From Pigmentibacter ruber (GTDB taxonomy: Bacteria > Bdellovibrionota_B > Oligoflexia > Silvanigrellales > Silvanigrellaceae): 64,000 nucleotides of DNA. Under the pieces are notes generated by a model, which saw nothing but the letters and a program-made list of their open reading frames with translations, was not told the DNA's origin and searched no databases. The DNA lies in the NCBI RefSeq assembly GCF_009792895.1, contig NZ_WSSC01000001.1, forward strand, positions 868,001 to 932,000, written 5' to 3'. This document shows positions 28,576 to 37,031 of this stretch, piece by piece (position 1 is the first letter of the stretch; each line of letters begins with the position of its first letter). The position numbers and the translations under genes are program-made.

Positions 28576-30182
28576 TGGACAACCTCAATCTTATACTGCT
28601 CAATCACAGGGTTGTATAAAACTTCTTGCGTATATGAGTTAATATTTTCTGGAGAAGAGTGACCAGGAAGACGAACAAAAAATGATTTCTGTTGGCGCAT
28701 ATCGAGCACGTCTGTTCCAGAAGACCTCATATCGTTTGCAATTGTTTTAGCCTCTGTGTCAAGAACATCTGGGAGGAGTTCTACAGTTACTTTAATAACT
28801 TTTTGTAATGCTGGGATTTTCATGTCATTTGATAAATTATTTTTGCGTGCGAATTCTTCAGGTGTAATACCAAAAACGCGTTTAAAAGTAACAGGAACTG
28901 TTATTAAATATCTTTCTGTATCAAATAGGGTACTTAAAGTATTATTGCCAACAATTTCAGTCACTTTTTTATTTTGCAGGAGATCGTGTAAAAATTGTTT
29001 TTGTTCAACACCAACAGTAGAAACTTTAGCAGAAATATTTAAAGCTATTGCTTGAACAAATTCGTATGCTTCAGTTCTGTTCATTCCACTAGAGACCAAA
29101 GCAGTTAAAACACTTTGGCTTGCCCATAATCCACCAGATTTCCATAAATTAGCTAACATAGCTTCAGGTCGAATTTGCATTCCTTCAATTAAAGATGCAC
29201 AACGTGCAAGCATAAAGTCAGCTGTAACAAAAATATCTGGCAAGGCAATTCGCTCAACACTACTGTGAGAAATATCTCTTTCATGCCATAATGCAACATT
29301 TTCAGAGAGCATTCCTACATAACCCCGAATAGATCTTGCTAATCCGCATAAATTTTCAGCTAATATTGGATTTTTCTTATGTGGCATTGCAGAGCTTCCT
29401 TTTTGCTTTTTGCCAAAGGGCTCCAATACCTCACCAAGTTCCGTTCTAGCCCAGTGGCGCATATTTACTGCAAAGCGCTCAACTGCATTTGTGGCAGATA
29501 AAATAGCATTAGCTACTGTAACAATTCTGTCCCTTGGGATAACCTGGGTAGCAACGTATTCTGGTTCTAAATTTAATTTTGTTAATACTGCTGCCTCAAA
29601 TTTAGGAGACATTTGGGAATATGTACCTACAGCTCCGGAAAGTTTCCCAAAGGACATAATTTTTTGAGCTTGTAAAATTTCTAAATGGGCTCTTTGAAAT
29701 TCAGCAAAATGGCTACTTAGCACCTGACCAAAACTCATAGGTTCTGCATGAATACCGTGTGTTCTACCAATACAAACTGTTTTAGAATGTTCAAATGATT
29801 TAGCAGCTAAATTTTCTCTGATTTTTTGGATAGTTTTTGTAAGGATTGAAAGTGAAGAACGGATGCGAAGGGAAAGGCTGGTATCTAAGACGTCGGAGCT
29901 AGTTAAACCTTTATGTAAAAAGTGACCTTTGTCACCCATAGCGTCTCCGACTTCTGCTACAAAGGCAATGACATCGTGACCCGTTTCTTGCTCTCGCTTT
30001 AGAAAGTCATCTGGACTTTTGTTTCTTAAAGCCTTTTCAAAGATAGAAATGACTTCTTGGGGCGCCTCTCCAGAATCAATCAAAGTAGATAAATGTGCTT
30101 TTTCTACTTCTGCCCATGAGGCATACTTGGCATCTTCTGTCCATAAAGCTTTCATTTCGGGGCGAGAATAACGTTCAATCAT
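28572..30182 (-). CDS. purB: Adenylosuccinate lyase with C-terminal PurS-like domain
   Basis: Residues 1 to about 450 are adenylosuccinate lyase, which releases fumarate from SAICAR and from adenylosuccinate: TGHDVIAFV, LTSSDVLDTS, IGRTHGIHAEPMSFG and the fumarase-family signature SSAMPHKKNP. Bacterial PurB is usually about 430-460 residues; this one has 536. The extra C-terminus (about residues 458-536, bases 28575-28811) reads like PurS: KVTVELLPDVLD, then a V-x-D-x-R strand and NPVIEQYKIEV, lining up with B. subtilis PurS (KVYVSLKESVLD; NTVIEDYRYEV). No free purS is seen. GGAGG lies 8 nt before the ATG. It is the first gene of the operon. Confidence 0.93.
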   Translation of the reverse strand: MIERYSRPEMKALWTEDAKYASWAEVEKAHLSTLIDSGEAPQEVISIFEKALRNKSPDDFLKREQETGHDVIAFVAEVGDAMGDKGHFLHKGLTSSDVLDTSLSLRIRSSLSILTKTIQKIRENLAAKSFEHSKTVCIGRTHGIHAEPMSFGQVLSSHFAEFQRAHLEILQAQKIMSFGKLSGAVGTYSQMSPKFEAAVLTKLNLEPEYVATQVIPRDRIVTVANAILSATNAVERFAVNMRHWARTELGEVLEPFGKKQKGSSAMPHKKNPILAENLCGLARSIRGYVGMLSENVALWHERDISHSSVERIALPDIFVTADFMLARCASLIEGMQIRPEAMLANLWKSGGLWASQSVLTALVSSGMNRTEAYEFVQAIALNISAKVSTVGVEQKQFLHDLLQNKKVTEIVGNNTLSTLFDTERYLITVPVTFKRVFGITPEEFARKNNLSNDMKIPALQKVIKVTVELLPDVLDTEAKTIANDMRSSGTDVLDMRQQKSFFVRLPGHSSPENINSYTQEVLYNPVIEQYKIEVVQ

Positions 30183-30226
30183 GATACAAACCTCCGGATA
30201 TTTATGTTTGTTTACACGGTCAGTTT

Positions 30227-30255
30227 CTCATAGATAAAAATATTTCAATGTACAA
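30227..30255 (-). promoter_or_regulatory. Candidate promoter of the purine operon
   Basis: On the minus strand TTGTAC (30250-30255) and TATGAG (30227-30232) are 17 nt apart, about 45 nt before the purB start. The -10 match is weak. I see no PurR-type box and no room for a purine riboswitch in this short leader. Confidence 0.25.
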
Positions 30256-30299
30256 GCTTTAAAATTAAAAAGAGAAAAAAAATAAAAAAAATAAAATAG

Positions 30300-31091
30300 T
30301 TACCAACTTAAGCCAACATCAAGAAAAAGCATTAAAATAAATCCAAAGATAAATCCTGTTGTCGCTTTGGCACTGTTTATTTCTTCTTTATGGAGTTCAG
30401 GAATCATTTCTCCACAGATGACATAAAGCATGGCACCAGCACAAAAAGCTAAACTAGCTGGCAATAAAGCTGTAGATAAAGAGGTTGTGATACAACCAAT
30501 TAATGCACCTAATGATTCGGCAAGGCCGGAAAGAAGGGTAGCAGTAATAGCATATTTATTAGAATATCCATAAGCTTTTAAGGATAATGCAACAACAAGA
30601 CCTTCTGGAAGATCTTGTAAAGCTATTCCTACAATTATTGGTAAAGCTATTTTTAATTCTCCACTCCCAAGACCGACTCCAACGGCCATCCCTTCAGGGA
30701 AATTATGGATTGTTATTGCTAGTACAAATAACCAAATACGTTTTAAAGACTTTATGTCTTTTCCTTCTTTACCTTTTAAAAAATGTTCATGGGGTATTTT
30801 TTCATTTAAGTAACTGATAAAAAAACTACCAATTAAAATGAATAAAGAAATATACCCAGCTACTATTATTTTGTTATTAAATTTTATTTCAGTAAGATTA
30901 ATAGCTGGATTTATAAGAGAAAAACAAACGGCACCTAACATTACTCCAGCACTAACTCCCATTAAAATATTTCGAATTTTTAAAGAAATATTTTTGGAAA
31001 AGAAGATGGGTAATGCTCCAATACAGGAAGCTAAAAAGGTAACGGAGGTGCCGATAATGATGACATAAATAAAATGTGCTTTATCTATCAC
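30300..31091 (-). CDS. ZIP-family divalent metal transporter
   Basis: This 263-residue inner-membrane protein has eight predicted helices. The two metal-site helices carry HNFPEGMAVGVG (TM4) and QDLPEGLVVALS (TM5), the ZIP signature; in TM5 the usual His is Gln (QDLPEG), which occurs in ZupT-like members. ZIP carriers take up zinc, iron or manganese. It starts at GTG with AGGTGG upstream and lies 24 nt after the ahpD-like gene, so metal uptake appears co-expressed with peroxide defence. Confidence 0.88.
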   Translation of the reverse strand: MIDKAHFIYVIIIGTSVTFLASCIGALPIFFSKNISLKIRNILMGVSAGVMLGAVCFSLINPAINLTEIKFNNKIIVAGYISLFILIGSFFISYLNEKIPHEHFLKGKEGKDIKSLKRIWLFVLAITIHNFPEGMAVGVGLGSGELKIALPIIVGIALQDLPEGLVVALSLKAYGYSNKYAITATLLSGLAESLGALIGCITTSLSTALLPASLAFCAGAMLYVICGEMIPELHKEEINSAKATTGFIFGFILMLFLDVGLSW

Positions 31092-31115
31092 TTTATTGAA
31101 CCACCTTTTTGCTTT

Positions 31116-31667
31116 TTATAAGCAACTTAGACCTTTAGTAACTGCTGCAAACTTCATAGTTGCATGAATTTTTTGCGCAGGAACAGATAATTCTAACAAA
31201 GCTTTTTCATGCGCAATAACACATTTTTCACAGCTATTAAGAATACTAACAGCAATTGATAAAAGCTCAAAGGTTTCTTTCGGCATATTTGGATTCATCA
31301 AACTTTGCATTCTTAAATTTGGTGCACCATAATTTATATTGTTACTCTGAGGATTTTTTTCACTAAAAAATTTAAACTTATAATATGTATTTAGCATTCC
31401 CATTATAGCAGGGATCTGTTTAGCTTCATTTATAGAAGAATGAGCTATTTTGCTTAAATTAGCAACTTCTAATACAGAGTGATAGAGTTCTTGAAAGTCT
31501 AATGTTTTGCTAATACAAATAAGTAAAAGTAACTTTTCTTCTGTGTTTAAATCTTCGGTTGATAAAAGTTTAGTAAAATTTAATTTTAAATCCTTTGGGA
31601 TTGTCCCTTCTAAATTTTCAGTATATTTATCAATAAATGTATTTAAATATTCTAAATTTTCCATCAT
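31116..31667 (-). CDS. AhpD-like carboxymuconolactone decarboxylase/alkylhydroperoxidase protein
   Basis: This 183-residue all-helical protein has the AhpD redox motif CEKCVIAHEKAL (C-x-x-C-x-x-x-H) near residue 145. In mycobacteria AhpD reduces AhpC, using lipoylated proteins as electron source, in place of the flavoprotein AhpF. Here it follows the AhpC-like gene by 29 nt, and no ahpF is seen. The combination supports the same electron route. The N-terminal half is less conserved. Confidence 0.82.
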   Translation of the reverse strand: MMENLEYLNTFIDKYTENLEGTIPKDLKLNFTKLLSTEDLNTEEKLLLLICISKTLDFQELYHSVLEVANLSKIAHSSINEAKQIPAIMGMLNTYYKFKFFSEKNPQSNNINYGAPNLRMQSLMNPNMPKETFELLSIAVSILNSCEKCVIAHEKALLELSVPAQKIHATMKFAAVTKGLSCL

Positions 31668-31696
31668 TTTAACTTTCTTTTTTTTTAATTTTATGA

Positions 31697-32245
31697 TTAA
31701 CTTAACTTAATAGTGTCTTGACCTTTTTCCCAATTGCATGGACAGAGTTCATCTGTTTGTAAAGCATCTAAAGTACGTAGGACTTCATTTACATTTCTTC
31801 CAACAGATAAATCATTGACGCTTACCCATCTAATGATTCCAGTAGGATCAACGATATAAGTTGCTCTTAAAGGAACTTTTTCACTTGGATGAAGTACTCC
31901 TAAAGCTTCACTAAGTTCTTTTTTATTATCAGCAAGCATTGGAAATTGAAGATTTATTAAATCTGGATGATGTTGACGCCATGCTAAATGCACAAATTGG
32001 CTATCAGTGCTAACTCCATAAAGCTGCGCATCTCTATCCAAGAATTTTTTATTTGCTTGGTTAAATTCAGCAATTTCTGTTGGACAAACAAAAGTAAAAT
32101 CCATAGGCCAAAAGAAAAAAACAGACCACTTTCCAAGCGTTGAAGCTAAATTGATAGTGTTGAATTCTTTACCTTTTTCAAGCGAAACAACTGCAGAAAC
32201 GCTAAAGTCGGGGAATCTTTGTGCAATACTTAGTAAACGAGACAT
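31697..32245 (-). CDS. ahpC: AhpC-like 2-Cys peroxiredoxin
   Basis: This 182-residue protein reduces hydrogen peroxide and organic hydroperoxides. The peroxidatic Cys54 is in FTFVCPTE; the C-terminal CPCNW supplies the resolving cysteines in the same arrangement as the mycobacterial AhpC. ATG 32245 has AAGGAG 6 nt upstream; the in-frame upstream Met at 32278 has no such site. It is the first gene of an ahpC-ahpD-ZIP operon. I see no OxyR or PerR box with certainty. Confidence 0.92.
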   Translation of the reverse strand: MSRLLSIAQRFPDFSVSAVVSLEKGKEFNTINLASTLGKWSVFFFWPMDFTFVCPTEIAEFNQANKKFLDRDAQLYGVSTDSQFVHLAWRQHHPDLINLQFPMLADNKKELSEALGVLHPSEKVPLRATYIVDPTGIIRWVSVNDLSVGRNVNEVLRTLDALQTDELCPCNWEKGQDTIKLS

Positions 32246-32341
32246 AAAGTACTCCTTAAAATAGAATAAAATTAACAAATAACAAATTTAGAATAATTCT
32301 AATATTATATTTTGTCAAATTTATCTACTAGGAATTTTGCC

Positions 32342-32370
32342 AAAAAAAAAGCCATAGAATTTTCTATGGC
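32342..32370 (-). terminator. Rho-independent terminator after the IS6-derived gene
   Basis: On the minus strand GCCATAGAA pairs with TTCTATGGC around a 2-nt centre (32351-32370), giving a nearly perfect hairpin. It is directly followed by nine T residues (32342-32350). It lies 36 nt after the stop of the short transposase-like gene and separates it from ahpC. Confidence 0.9.
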
Positions 32371-32405
32371 TGTTAAATCACTTAAAGAAAACAAAAGTTA
32401 AAGAA

Positions 32406-32780
32406 TTAGTTATTTTCTAAGTTCTTTTTAAAGAAAGATTTAGCAGAAGCAAGATTTTTCTTATCACGCATACAAATGCTTAAAGTAGAATCTTGGCGAT
32501 CGCATGCACGATACATGTATTTCCAATCTCCATTGCATTTTACATATGATTCTTCAACTTCATAGCTTGGAATACGTTTACGTGATTTTTTATCAACATT
32601 ATCACCAAATTTTTGAACCCATTCATAGACAGTTTTATGTGATACTTCAACGCCATGTGCTAGCATTTTTTCGGAAACGGAACGAAATGTCATATTTTGT
32701 TGAAAATAAAGCTGAACAGCAGTTTCAATCACTGCCCAAGGGTAACGATGTTGTTTATCAATTCTTTCTTTGCTTGCCAT
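32406..32780 (-). CDS. Shortened IS6-family transposase-derived DNA-binding protein
   Basis: This 124-residue protein aligns with the first half of IS6/IS26 transposases: the helix-turn-helix RYPWAVIETAVQLYFQ through VSHKTVYEWVQKFG, then EESYVKCNGDWKYMYRACD (IS26: DETYVKVNGRWAYLYRAVD) and a FFKKNLENN ending. The first catalytic Asp is Glu (VEES), and the second Asp and the Glu of the DDE triad are absent because the protein stops early. GGGAGC lies 9 nt before the ATG and a strong terminator follows, with no terminal inverted repeats found. It looks like a kept, self-contained DNA-binding gene rather than debris, though a recent truncation cannot be excluded. Confidence 0.7.
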   Translation of the reverse strand: MASKERIDKQHRYPWAVIETAVQLYFQQNMTFRSVSEKMLAHGVEVSHKTVYEWVQKFGDNVDKKSRKRIPSYEVEESYVKCNGDWKYMYRACDRQDSTLSICMRDKKNLASAKSFFKKNLENN

Positions 32781-32927
32781 TAGTAGTAGCTCCCATTCAA
32801 AAAACTAAACGAATAAATGTATACGGACCTTAATCAAAAAGTAACGTAACAATGCCTTTTTGATATCTCAAGTGTTTTTTATAGGCAAGCTTTATTTATA
32901 TTATTTGTCTTTTAAAGGGATAAATAG

Positions 32928-33566
32928 TTAAGATATAATCAGATTATTTGAGACTGTATTAATATCTAGGATTTGAGCAAATTTTGCACTCAACCCAATC
33001 CAGCGTTCTAAAGCAGGTTTTACCATACCAACTAATACATAACATGCTTCTTTTGGACTATCATGCACAGCTAATAATGTAGCATCTTCTACATGATTGG
33101 CAATGAGATCTAATTCTTTTAGACAATCTTTAGCTTCTTCTTCAATATTGTGAGGATCTTTATTTAATAGATAGATAGGTCTGGCACCCAAAGAAAGAAA
33201 TAGATTACAATCATTTAAAAGAGTTTCTAAGCTTTTTTCATAATTTTTTCCAGCTTCCCACAGTCTTACAGCAACTACTTTTAGATCAAATATTAGAAGA
33301 CCTGCCATATCAAGAGCTACTTGCAAACTTTCATAAGAAAGCTGCTCTGGGGAATCTATTTTTACTTCCACGGTATCTTCTGTCTCTAATTTCAAGCGAT
33401 GATATTCTGGGTTATCAATGTCTATCGCACTATTATTTACAATTATAGAGGTTAAAGCACTGTTGTTTTTCACTGCAATTGATTCGAGTTTACTTATTAA
33501 ATTTGAAATATTATCAATGCTTTGAAGTGGCGGAACTCTTTTTCCATTTACTCTAACATCTGCCAT
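32928..33566 (-). CDS. Hypothetical protein in flagellin-linked operon
   Basis: The 212-residue protein is not recognised. The first 70 residues alternate short strands (VRVNGKRV, LTSIIVNNSAID, EDTVEVKID), which could be a small beta-grasp-like fold. The rest is helical with leucine spacing suited to a helix bundle (ALDMAGLLIFDLKVVAVRLW). It has no signal peptide or membrane segment. GGAGAGG precedes its ATG. It is the third gene after the 147-residue protein and the glycosyltransferase-TPR protein (41-nt gap), so a role in flagellin handling or modification is a guess from position only. Confidence 0.55.
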   Translation of the reverse strand: MADVRVNGKRVPPLQSIDNISNLISKLESIAVKNNSALTSIIVNNSAIDIDNPEYHRLKLETEDTVEVKIDSPEQLSYESLQVALDMAGLLIFDLKVVAVRLWEAGKNYEKSLETLLNDCNLFLSLGARPIYLLNKDPHNIEEEAKDCLKELDLIANHVEDATLLAVHDSPKEACYVLVGMVKPALERWIGLSAKFAQILDINTVSNNLIIS

Positions 33567-33607
33567 AAAACCTCTCCTTCCAAAGACAACTTAAGTATTA
33601 AATATTA

Positions 33608-35686
33608 CTAAGCTGGTTTTTTCACTGAATCTTGCTTTTGGATTTGTTGAATTAAGCTATGTGCTCTGCTATTCATTGGATCGAGTGTTAAAATATTTTC
33701 CATTAATTGAAGAGCAATATCGTTTTTACCAGTCTTTAATTCAATTGTTCCTAGTGTATAAATCATATTTACATCGTTAGGATGTAAACCTAAGTAACGA
33801 ATTAATACTCTTTCAGCATCAACAAATTGTTCCATTTCAAAAGATAACTTCACTAAATTAAAGATAGCAACGGTATTATCAGCTTTTAAGTGACAAGCTC
33901 TAACTGTCCAAGATAATGCTTGTTTTAACTCATTTAAACCTTCAAATGCCAAACCTAAGCCTAAACTTGCCATGTCATCGTTTGGAGCTAAACTAACAGC
34001 TTTTTGAAATTGAGGGACTGCAATATTGTAGTTGTTTCGTTGTAATGCAATTGTTCCTAGACCAATAAAGCATTTAGCACAGTATGGATCAAGCTCAAGA
34101 GCTTTAGAATAGTTAGATACTCCATTATCTAAATCGCCTAATTTTGTAAAACAATCTCCTATTAATCTGAATAAATTTGCTTGTTGAATTACTGATAGAT
34201 TTGTCTTCTGGAATGCTTGAGAAATTAGATTAATAGCATCTATATATTGTTTTGCTAAGACCATTTCTTCAATTTGAGCAATAAGTTTACTTGTATTTTC
34301 TATTTCGACGGTTGGTAAAGTAATAATCAATGATTTAAATATCTCTGATATTTCATTACAATTTTTTTCAAACGGGAATTCATTAAGTAAAGCCTTTTTT
34401 ATAGCATTTTTAACATTAGTCACTTTATCTTGTTTTTCAATAGTTTCTTGCATTAAACGGGCTAAGCTATGAATGCTTCCTGCAGAAAAAGTCTTATAAA
34501 ATCTGCTAACCCATTCACCTATCCAGTTATTACCGTTAGAAATAATGATAATATCTGAAGCCAAAGCACACATAACATCATATGTACTATCTAAGTGTTT
34601 TGTTGCATTTCCATTCACTGGAGCTATTGGAGCATGAATCACTGCATCGCAAAGAGCAATAATACTTGAAAATTGATTTCCATGAATTTCTTTTAAACCT
34701 TCTCCATTAGGGTTTAAAAAATAAACATGATCGTCTAAGCCTAATTCAACTATACTTTGTCTGATATCTGCTCCTGCTGACCCTGTCCCACAAAAACACA
34801 AACGTGCTTTACCTTGAAATAATGGATTGCTTTGCAACAAATTTTTAAATGCAAAAACCGAATCCAGGGCTCCAGACTCAATTTCCAGAGGTCCTAAGTG
34901 AAAGAAGATAAAGTCTGTCTCCGGTAATCCTAATGAGGCTCGCAATTCTAGTCTTCGGAGTGAAGAAATTTCTGAGGAATATCTCTGAGAATTGATTCCT
35001 CTAGAGACTCTTCTAATTCTTTGGGAACTGACATCTTCTAAATAGGACCATGTTGCACCGTCTTTATCAAAACAAAGAACAATATCTGAGTTTTTTAACA
35101 CCTCTTTTCTTACTGTTCTTTCTCTTGCTATGTTTGGGAGTGGTGAACCGTTAGGTGAACGGGCTCCTATATTTGCATGCGGTGGACGGGGTGAATTTTG
35201 CCAAATCACTAGCCGTGATAAATGGCTGCGTTTCACTTTTGCTGCTTGATAACTTGCTAGAGAGTTTTCACCTAAAGAAATTATAAGTTGAAAATCTTCT
35301 AATTCTTTTTCTAAGCCAGAAAGAAAAGTTTTGTTTTCGTTCATGGAATCTAATGTGTAACATGTTAAGTATATAGGTGTATTAGAATTATGTAGTAATT
35401 TAGCAAATTGAATAAAATTTCTTTCCTCACTTATGTGAGTGTATAAAGAGCCTTCCACACCTAGTTTTTTCACACATTGATTCCAAATTTCTAGTTCACA
35501 AGGGTGGGGTAGCTGGGGAGCAATAAAAGCCACTTTTTTTGCTTTAGTTAAAGCTGTTTTTTCATGTTGTTCTTGAATTTTTAAGATTGATGCAAATTTC
35601 TCACTTGCAAGATACTCAAGAAAGAATTGGGGTTCATATATTTTTGCTGCAGTTAGGATACTTTCTATGTTACAGCATTTCATCAT
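33608..35686 (-). CDS. Glycosyltransferase-like protein with C-terminal TPR repeats
   Basis: The 692-residue protein joins two parts. Residues about 40-440 look like a GT-B glycosyltransferase: KKVAFIAPQLPHP at the start, VIWQNSPRPP, SDIVLCFDKDG, then a Rossmann-like second half (FIFFHLGPLEIESGALDSV, ARLCFCGTGSAG, HVYFLNPNGEG, SSIIALCDAVIHAP). Residues about 455-690 hold at least five TPR units (FTKLGDLDNGVSNYSKALELDP is the clearest). TPRs often position protein acceptors. A flagellin gene lies 1.5 kb away, so flagellin glycosylation is a fair guess. GGGAGG of its ribosome site overlaps the stop of the gene before it (6-nt gap). No signal peptide: cytoplasmic. Confidence 0.7.
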   Translation of the reverse strand: MMKCCNIESILTAAKIYEPQFFLEYLASEKFASILKIQEQHEKTALTKAKKVAFIAPQLPHPCELEIWNQCVKKLGVEGSLYTHISEERNFIQFAKLLHNSNTPIYLTCYTLDSMNENKTFLSGLEKELEDFQLIISLGENSLASYQAAKVKRSHLSRLVIWQNSPRPPHANIGARSPNGSPLPNIARERTVRKEVLKNSDIVLCFDKDGATWSYLEDVSSQRIRRVSRGINSQRYSSEISSLRRLELRASLGLPETDFIFFHLGPLEIESGALDSVFAFKNLLQSNPLFQGKARLCFCGTGSAGADIRQSIVELGLDDHVYFLNPNGEGLKEIHGNQFSSIIALCDAVIHAPIAPVNGNATKHLDSTYDVMCALASDIIIISNGNNWIGEWVSRFYKTFSAGSIHSLARLMQETIEKQDKVTNVKNAIKKALLNEFPFEKNCNEISEIFKSLIITLPTVEIENTSKLIAQIEEMVLAKQYIDAINLISQAFQKTNLSVIQQANLFRLIGDCFTKLGDLDNGVSNYSKALELDPYCAKCFIGLGTIALQRNNYNIAVPQFQKAVSLAPNDDMASLGLGLAFEGLNELKQALSWTVRACHLKADNTVAIFNLVKLSFEMEQFVDAERVLIRYLGLHPNDVNMIYTLGTIELKTGKNDIALQLMENILTLDPMNSRAHSLIQQIQKQDSVKKPA

Positions 35687-35692
35687 TTTGGT

Positions 35693-36136
35693 TTATCCTC
35701 CCAAAGTATATTGAGAATATAAATATGCATTCGTAGCTTTGCGATATACGTTCAGTTTATTGAGCTCACTTAATAGTCTAGATAAAATTTGCTGAAGAAT
35801 AGCTGTAAATTTTTCATCGTGTTCGTTTAAAATGTGCTTGAAAAGAATTGATTCATTTTTCAATGTAGGTTTTTTTTTAATTCCTTGAAAAAATGCTGAA
35901 ATCATACCTATTCTTTTATGCATAAAGCTTTCATTGAGTTTCTTTATTTCAATTAAATTATAAGTATTTGGATAACTAATTGTTATTATTTCTTTTAACT
36001 GAAGAAGATGAATTTCAGTCCACTTCTTCCAAAAATATGAAAACTCATCTTTTAATTCTGAAAATTCAAAACCTTTATACAATTCTTCATTAAGTTTTTT
36101 GTAGAGCTCAATGTCTGAAGATAAATTTTTTTCCAC
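35693..36136 (-). CDS. Hypothetical small helical protein
   Basis: The 147-residue cytoplasmic protein starts at GTG (AGGT 8 nt upstream). It is largely helical, charged and Leu/Lys-rich, ending in a tyrosine-rich tail (KATNAYLYSQYTLGG). I do not recognise a family. Size and helical content would fit a flagellar export chaperone or a partner of the glycosyltransferase-TPR protein encoded 6 nt downstream, but nothing in the sequence proves either. It is divergent from thyX. Confidence 0.55.
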   Translation of the reverse strand: MEKNLSSDIELYKKLNEELYKGFEFSELKDEFSYFWKKWTEIHLLQLKEIITISYPNTYNLIEIKKLNESFMHKRIGMISAFFQGIKKKPTLKNESILFKHILNEHDEKFTAILQQILSRLLSELNKLNVYRKATNAYLYSQYTLGG

Positions 36137-36297
36137 TATTTGTACCTACTTAACAGAACAAAAGAAACTATCTTTAAAAGTTTATTTATTGCTATATATT
36201 TAATCAAATATTTCTGCTGTTGCTTTTTTGGCTGAACTCCTGCATTTTTTTCTTCTAAAGCTAGATATTTCTATCTTGGCAATTTGGAGGAAAATCA

Positions 36298-37020
36298 ATG
36301 AATCAGAATAAATTATGTGAAACGATTGACGTAGATGATGGTAAGGTAACGCTTGCGGATTATATGGGAAATGACCTATCTGTAGTGAATGCTGCAAGAG
36401 TAAGTTTTGGCAAAAGAAAAACAGAGTTAGATGAAAAAGACATTAAATTAATAAAATACTTAGCTGCGCATAAACACATGAGTCCATTTCGGCATGTGGT
36501 TTTTTCTTTTACCTTGGAAGGTGTTTCTGAGGTTGTATGTAGGCAGCTTTATAAACATCAAGTTGGTTGTTCTTATACAAGTGGAGAGTTTAAAGAAGCC
36601 GCAACTACTTGGAATGAAGTGTCTGGAAGATATGTTGAATTTGAACCTGAGTTTCATATTCCTGAATTATTTCGCAAACAGCATACAAATAATAAACAAG
36701 CTTCAAATGAAGGAGATGCTGTTGAAAAAAATACTGAAGCACAAAAAATATATATGTCTGCTATCGAAAATGGATATTCAGCATACAAGCAATTACTGGA
36801 ATTAGGTGTTTGTAAAGAACAAGCAAGAATGGTGATGCCAATTAGTTTTAAAAATTCTTTAGTTTGGACAGCATCATTAGAAGCTGCAGTGCATTTCATA
36901 AAATTAAGAGACCATGAAGGAGCGCAGCTTGAAATTAGAAATCTTGCGCGTGCCATCAAAAAATTGATTGATCCTATCTGCCCACATTCTATTGCTGCAC
37001 TTTTAGATTCCACTAAGTAG
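36298..37020 (+). CDS. thyX: Flavin-dependent thymidylate synthase
   Basis: The 240-residue protein makes dTMP from dUMP using FAD and methylene-THF. It has the ThyX fold cues VNAARVSFGK, FRHVVFSFTLEG and WNEVSGRY, followed by VPxEQARxVMP-like VCKEQARMVMP and the C-terminal helix with LRDHEGAQLEIRNLA. The usual signature R-H-R-x7-S is altered: the segment reads RQLYKHQVGCSYTSGEF, with about 15 extra residues before WNEVSGRY, as in a distinct ThyX subgroup. GGAGG lies 8 nt before the ATG. Its presence suggests the cell may lack ThyA. Confidence 0.9.
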   Translation: MNQNKLCETIDVDDGKVTLADYMGNDLSVVNAARVSFGKRKTELDEKDIKLIKYLAAHKHMSPFRHVVFSFTLEGVSEVVCRQLYKHQVGCSYTSGEFKEAATTWNEVSGRYVEFEPEFHIPELFRKQHTNNKQASNEGDAVEKNTEAQKIYMSAIENGYSAYKQLLELGVCKEQARMVMPISFKNSLVWTASLEAAVHFIKLRDHEGAQLEIRNLARAIKKLIDPICPHSIAALLDSTK

Positions 37021-37031
37021 AAAAATTTACC

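Noticed and set aside
30183-30299. Purine riboswitch or PurR operator before purB
   Set aside because: The leader is too short for the three-way junction and no ACGCAAACGTTTGCGT-like box is present.
32406-32780. Complete IS6-family insertion sequence
   Set aside because: The frame is half length, two catalytic residues are absent, and no terminal inverted repeats or target duplication flank it.
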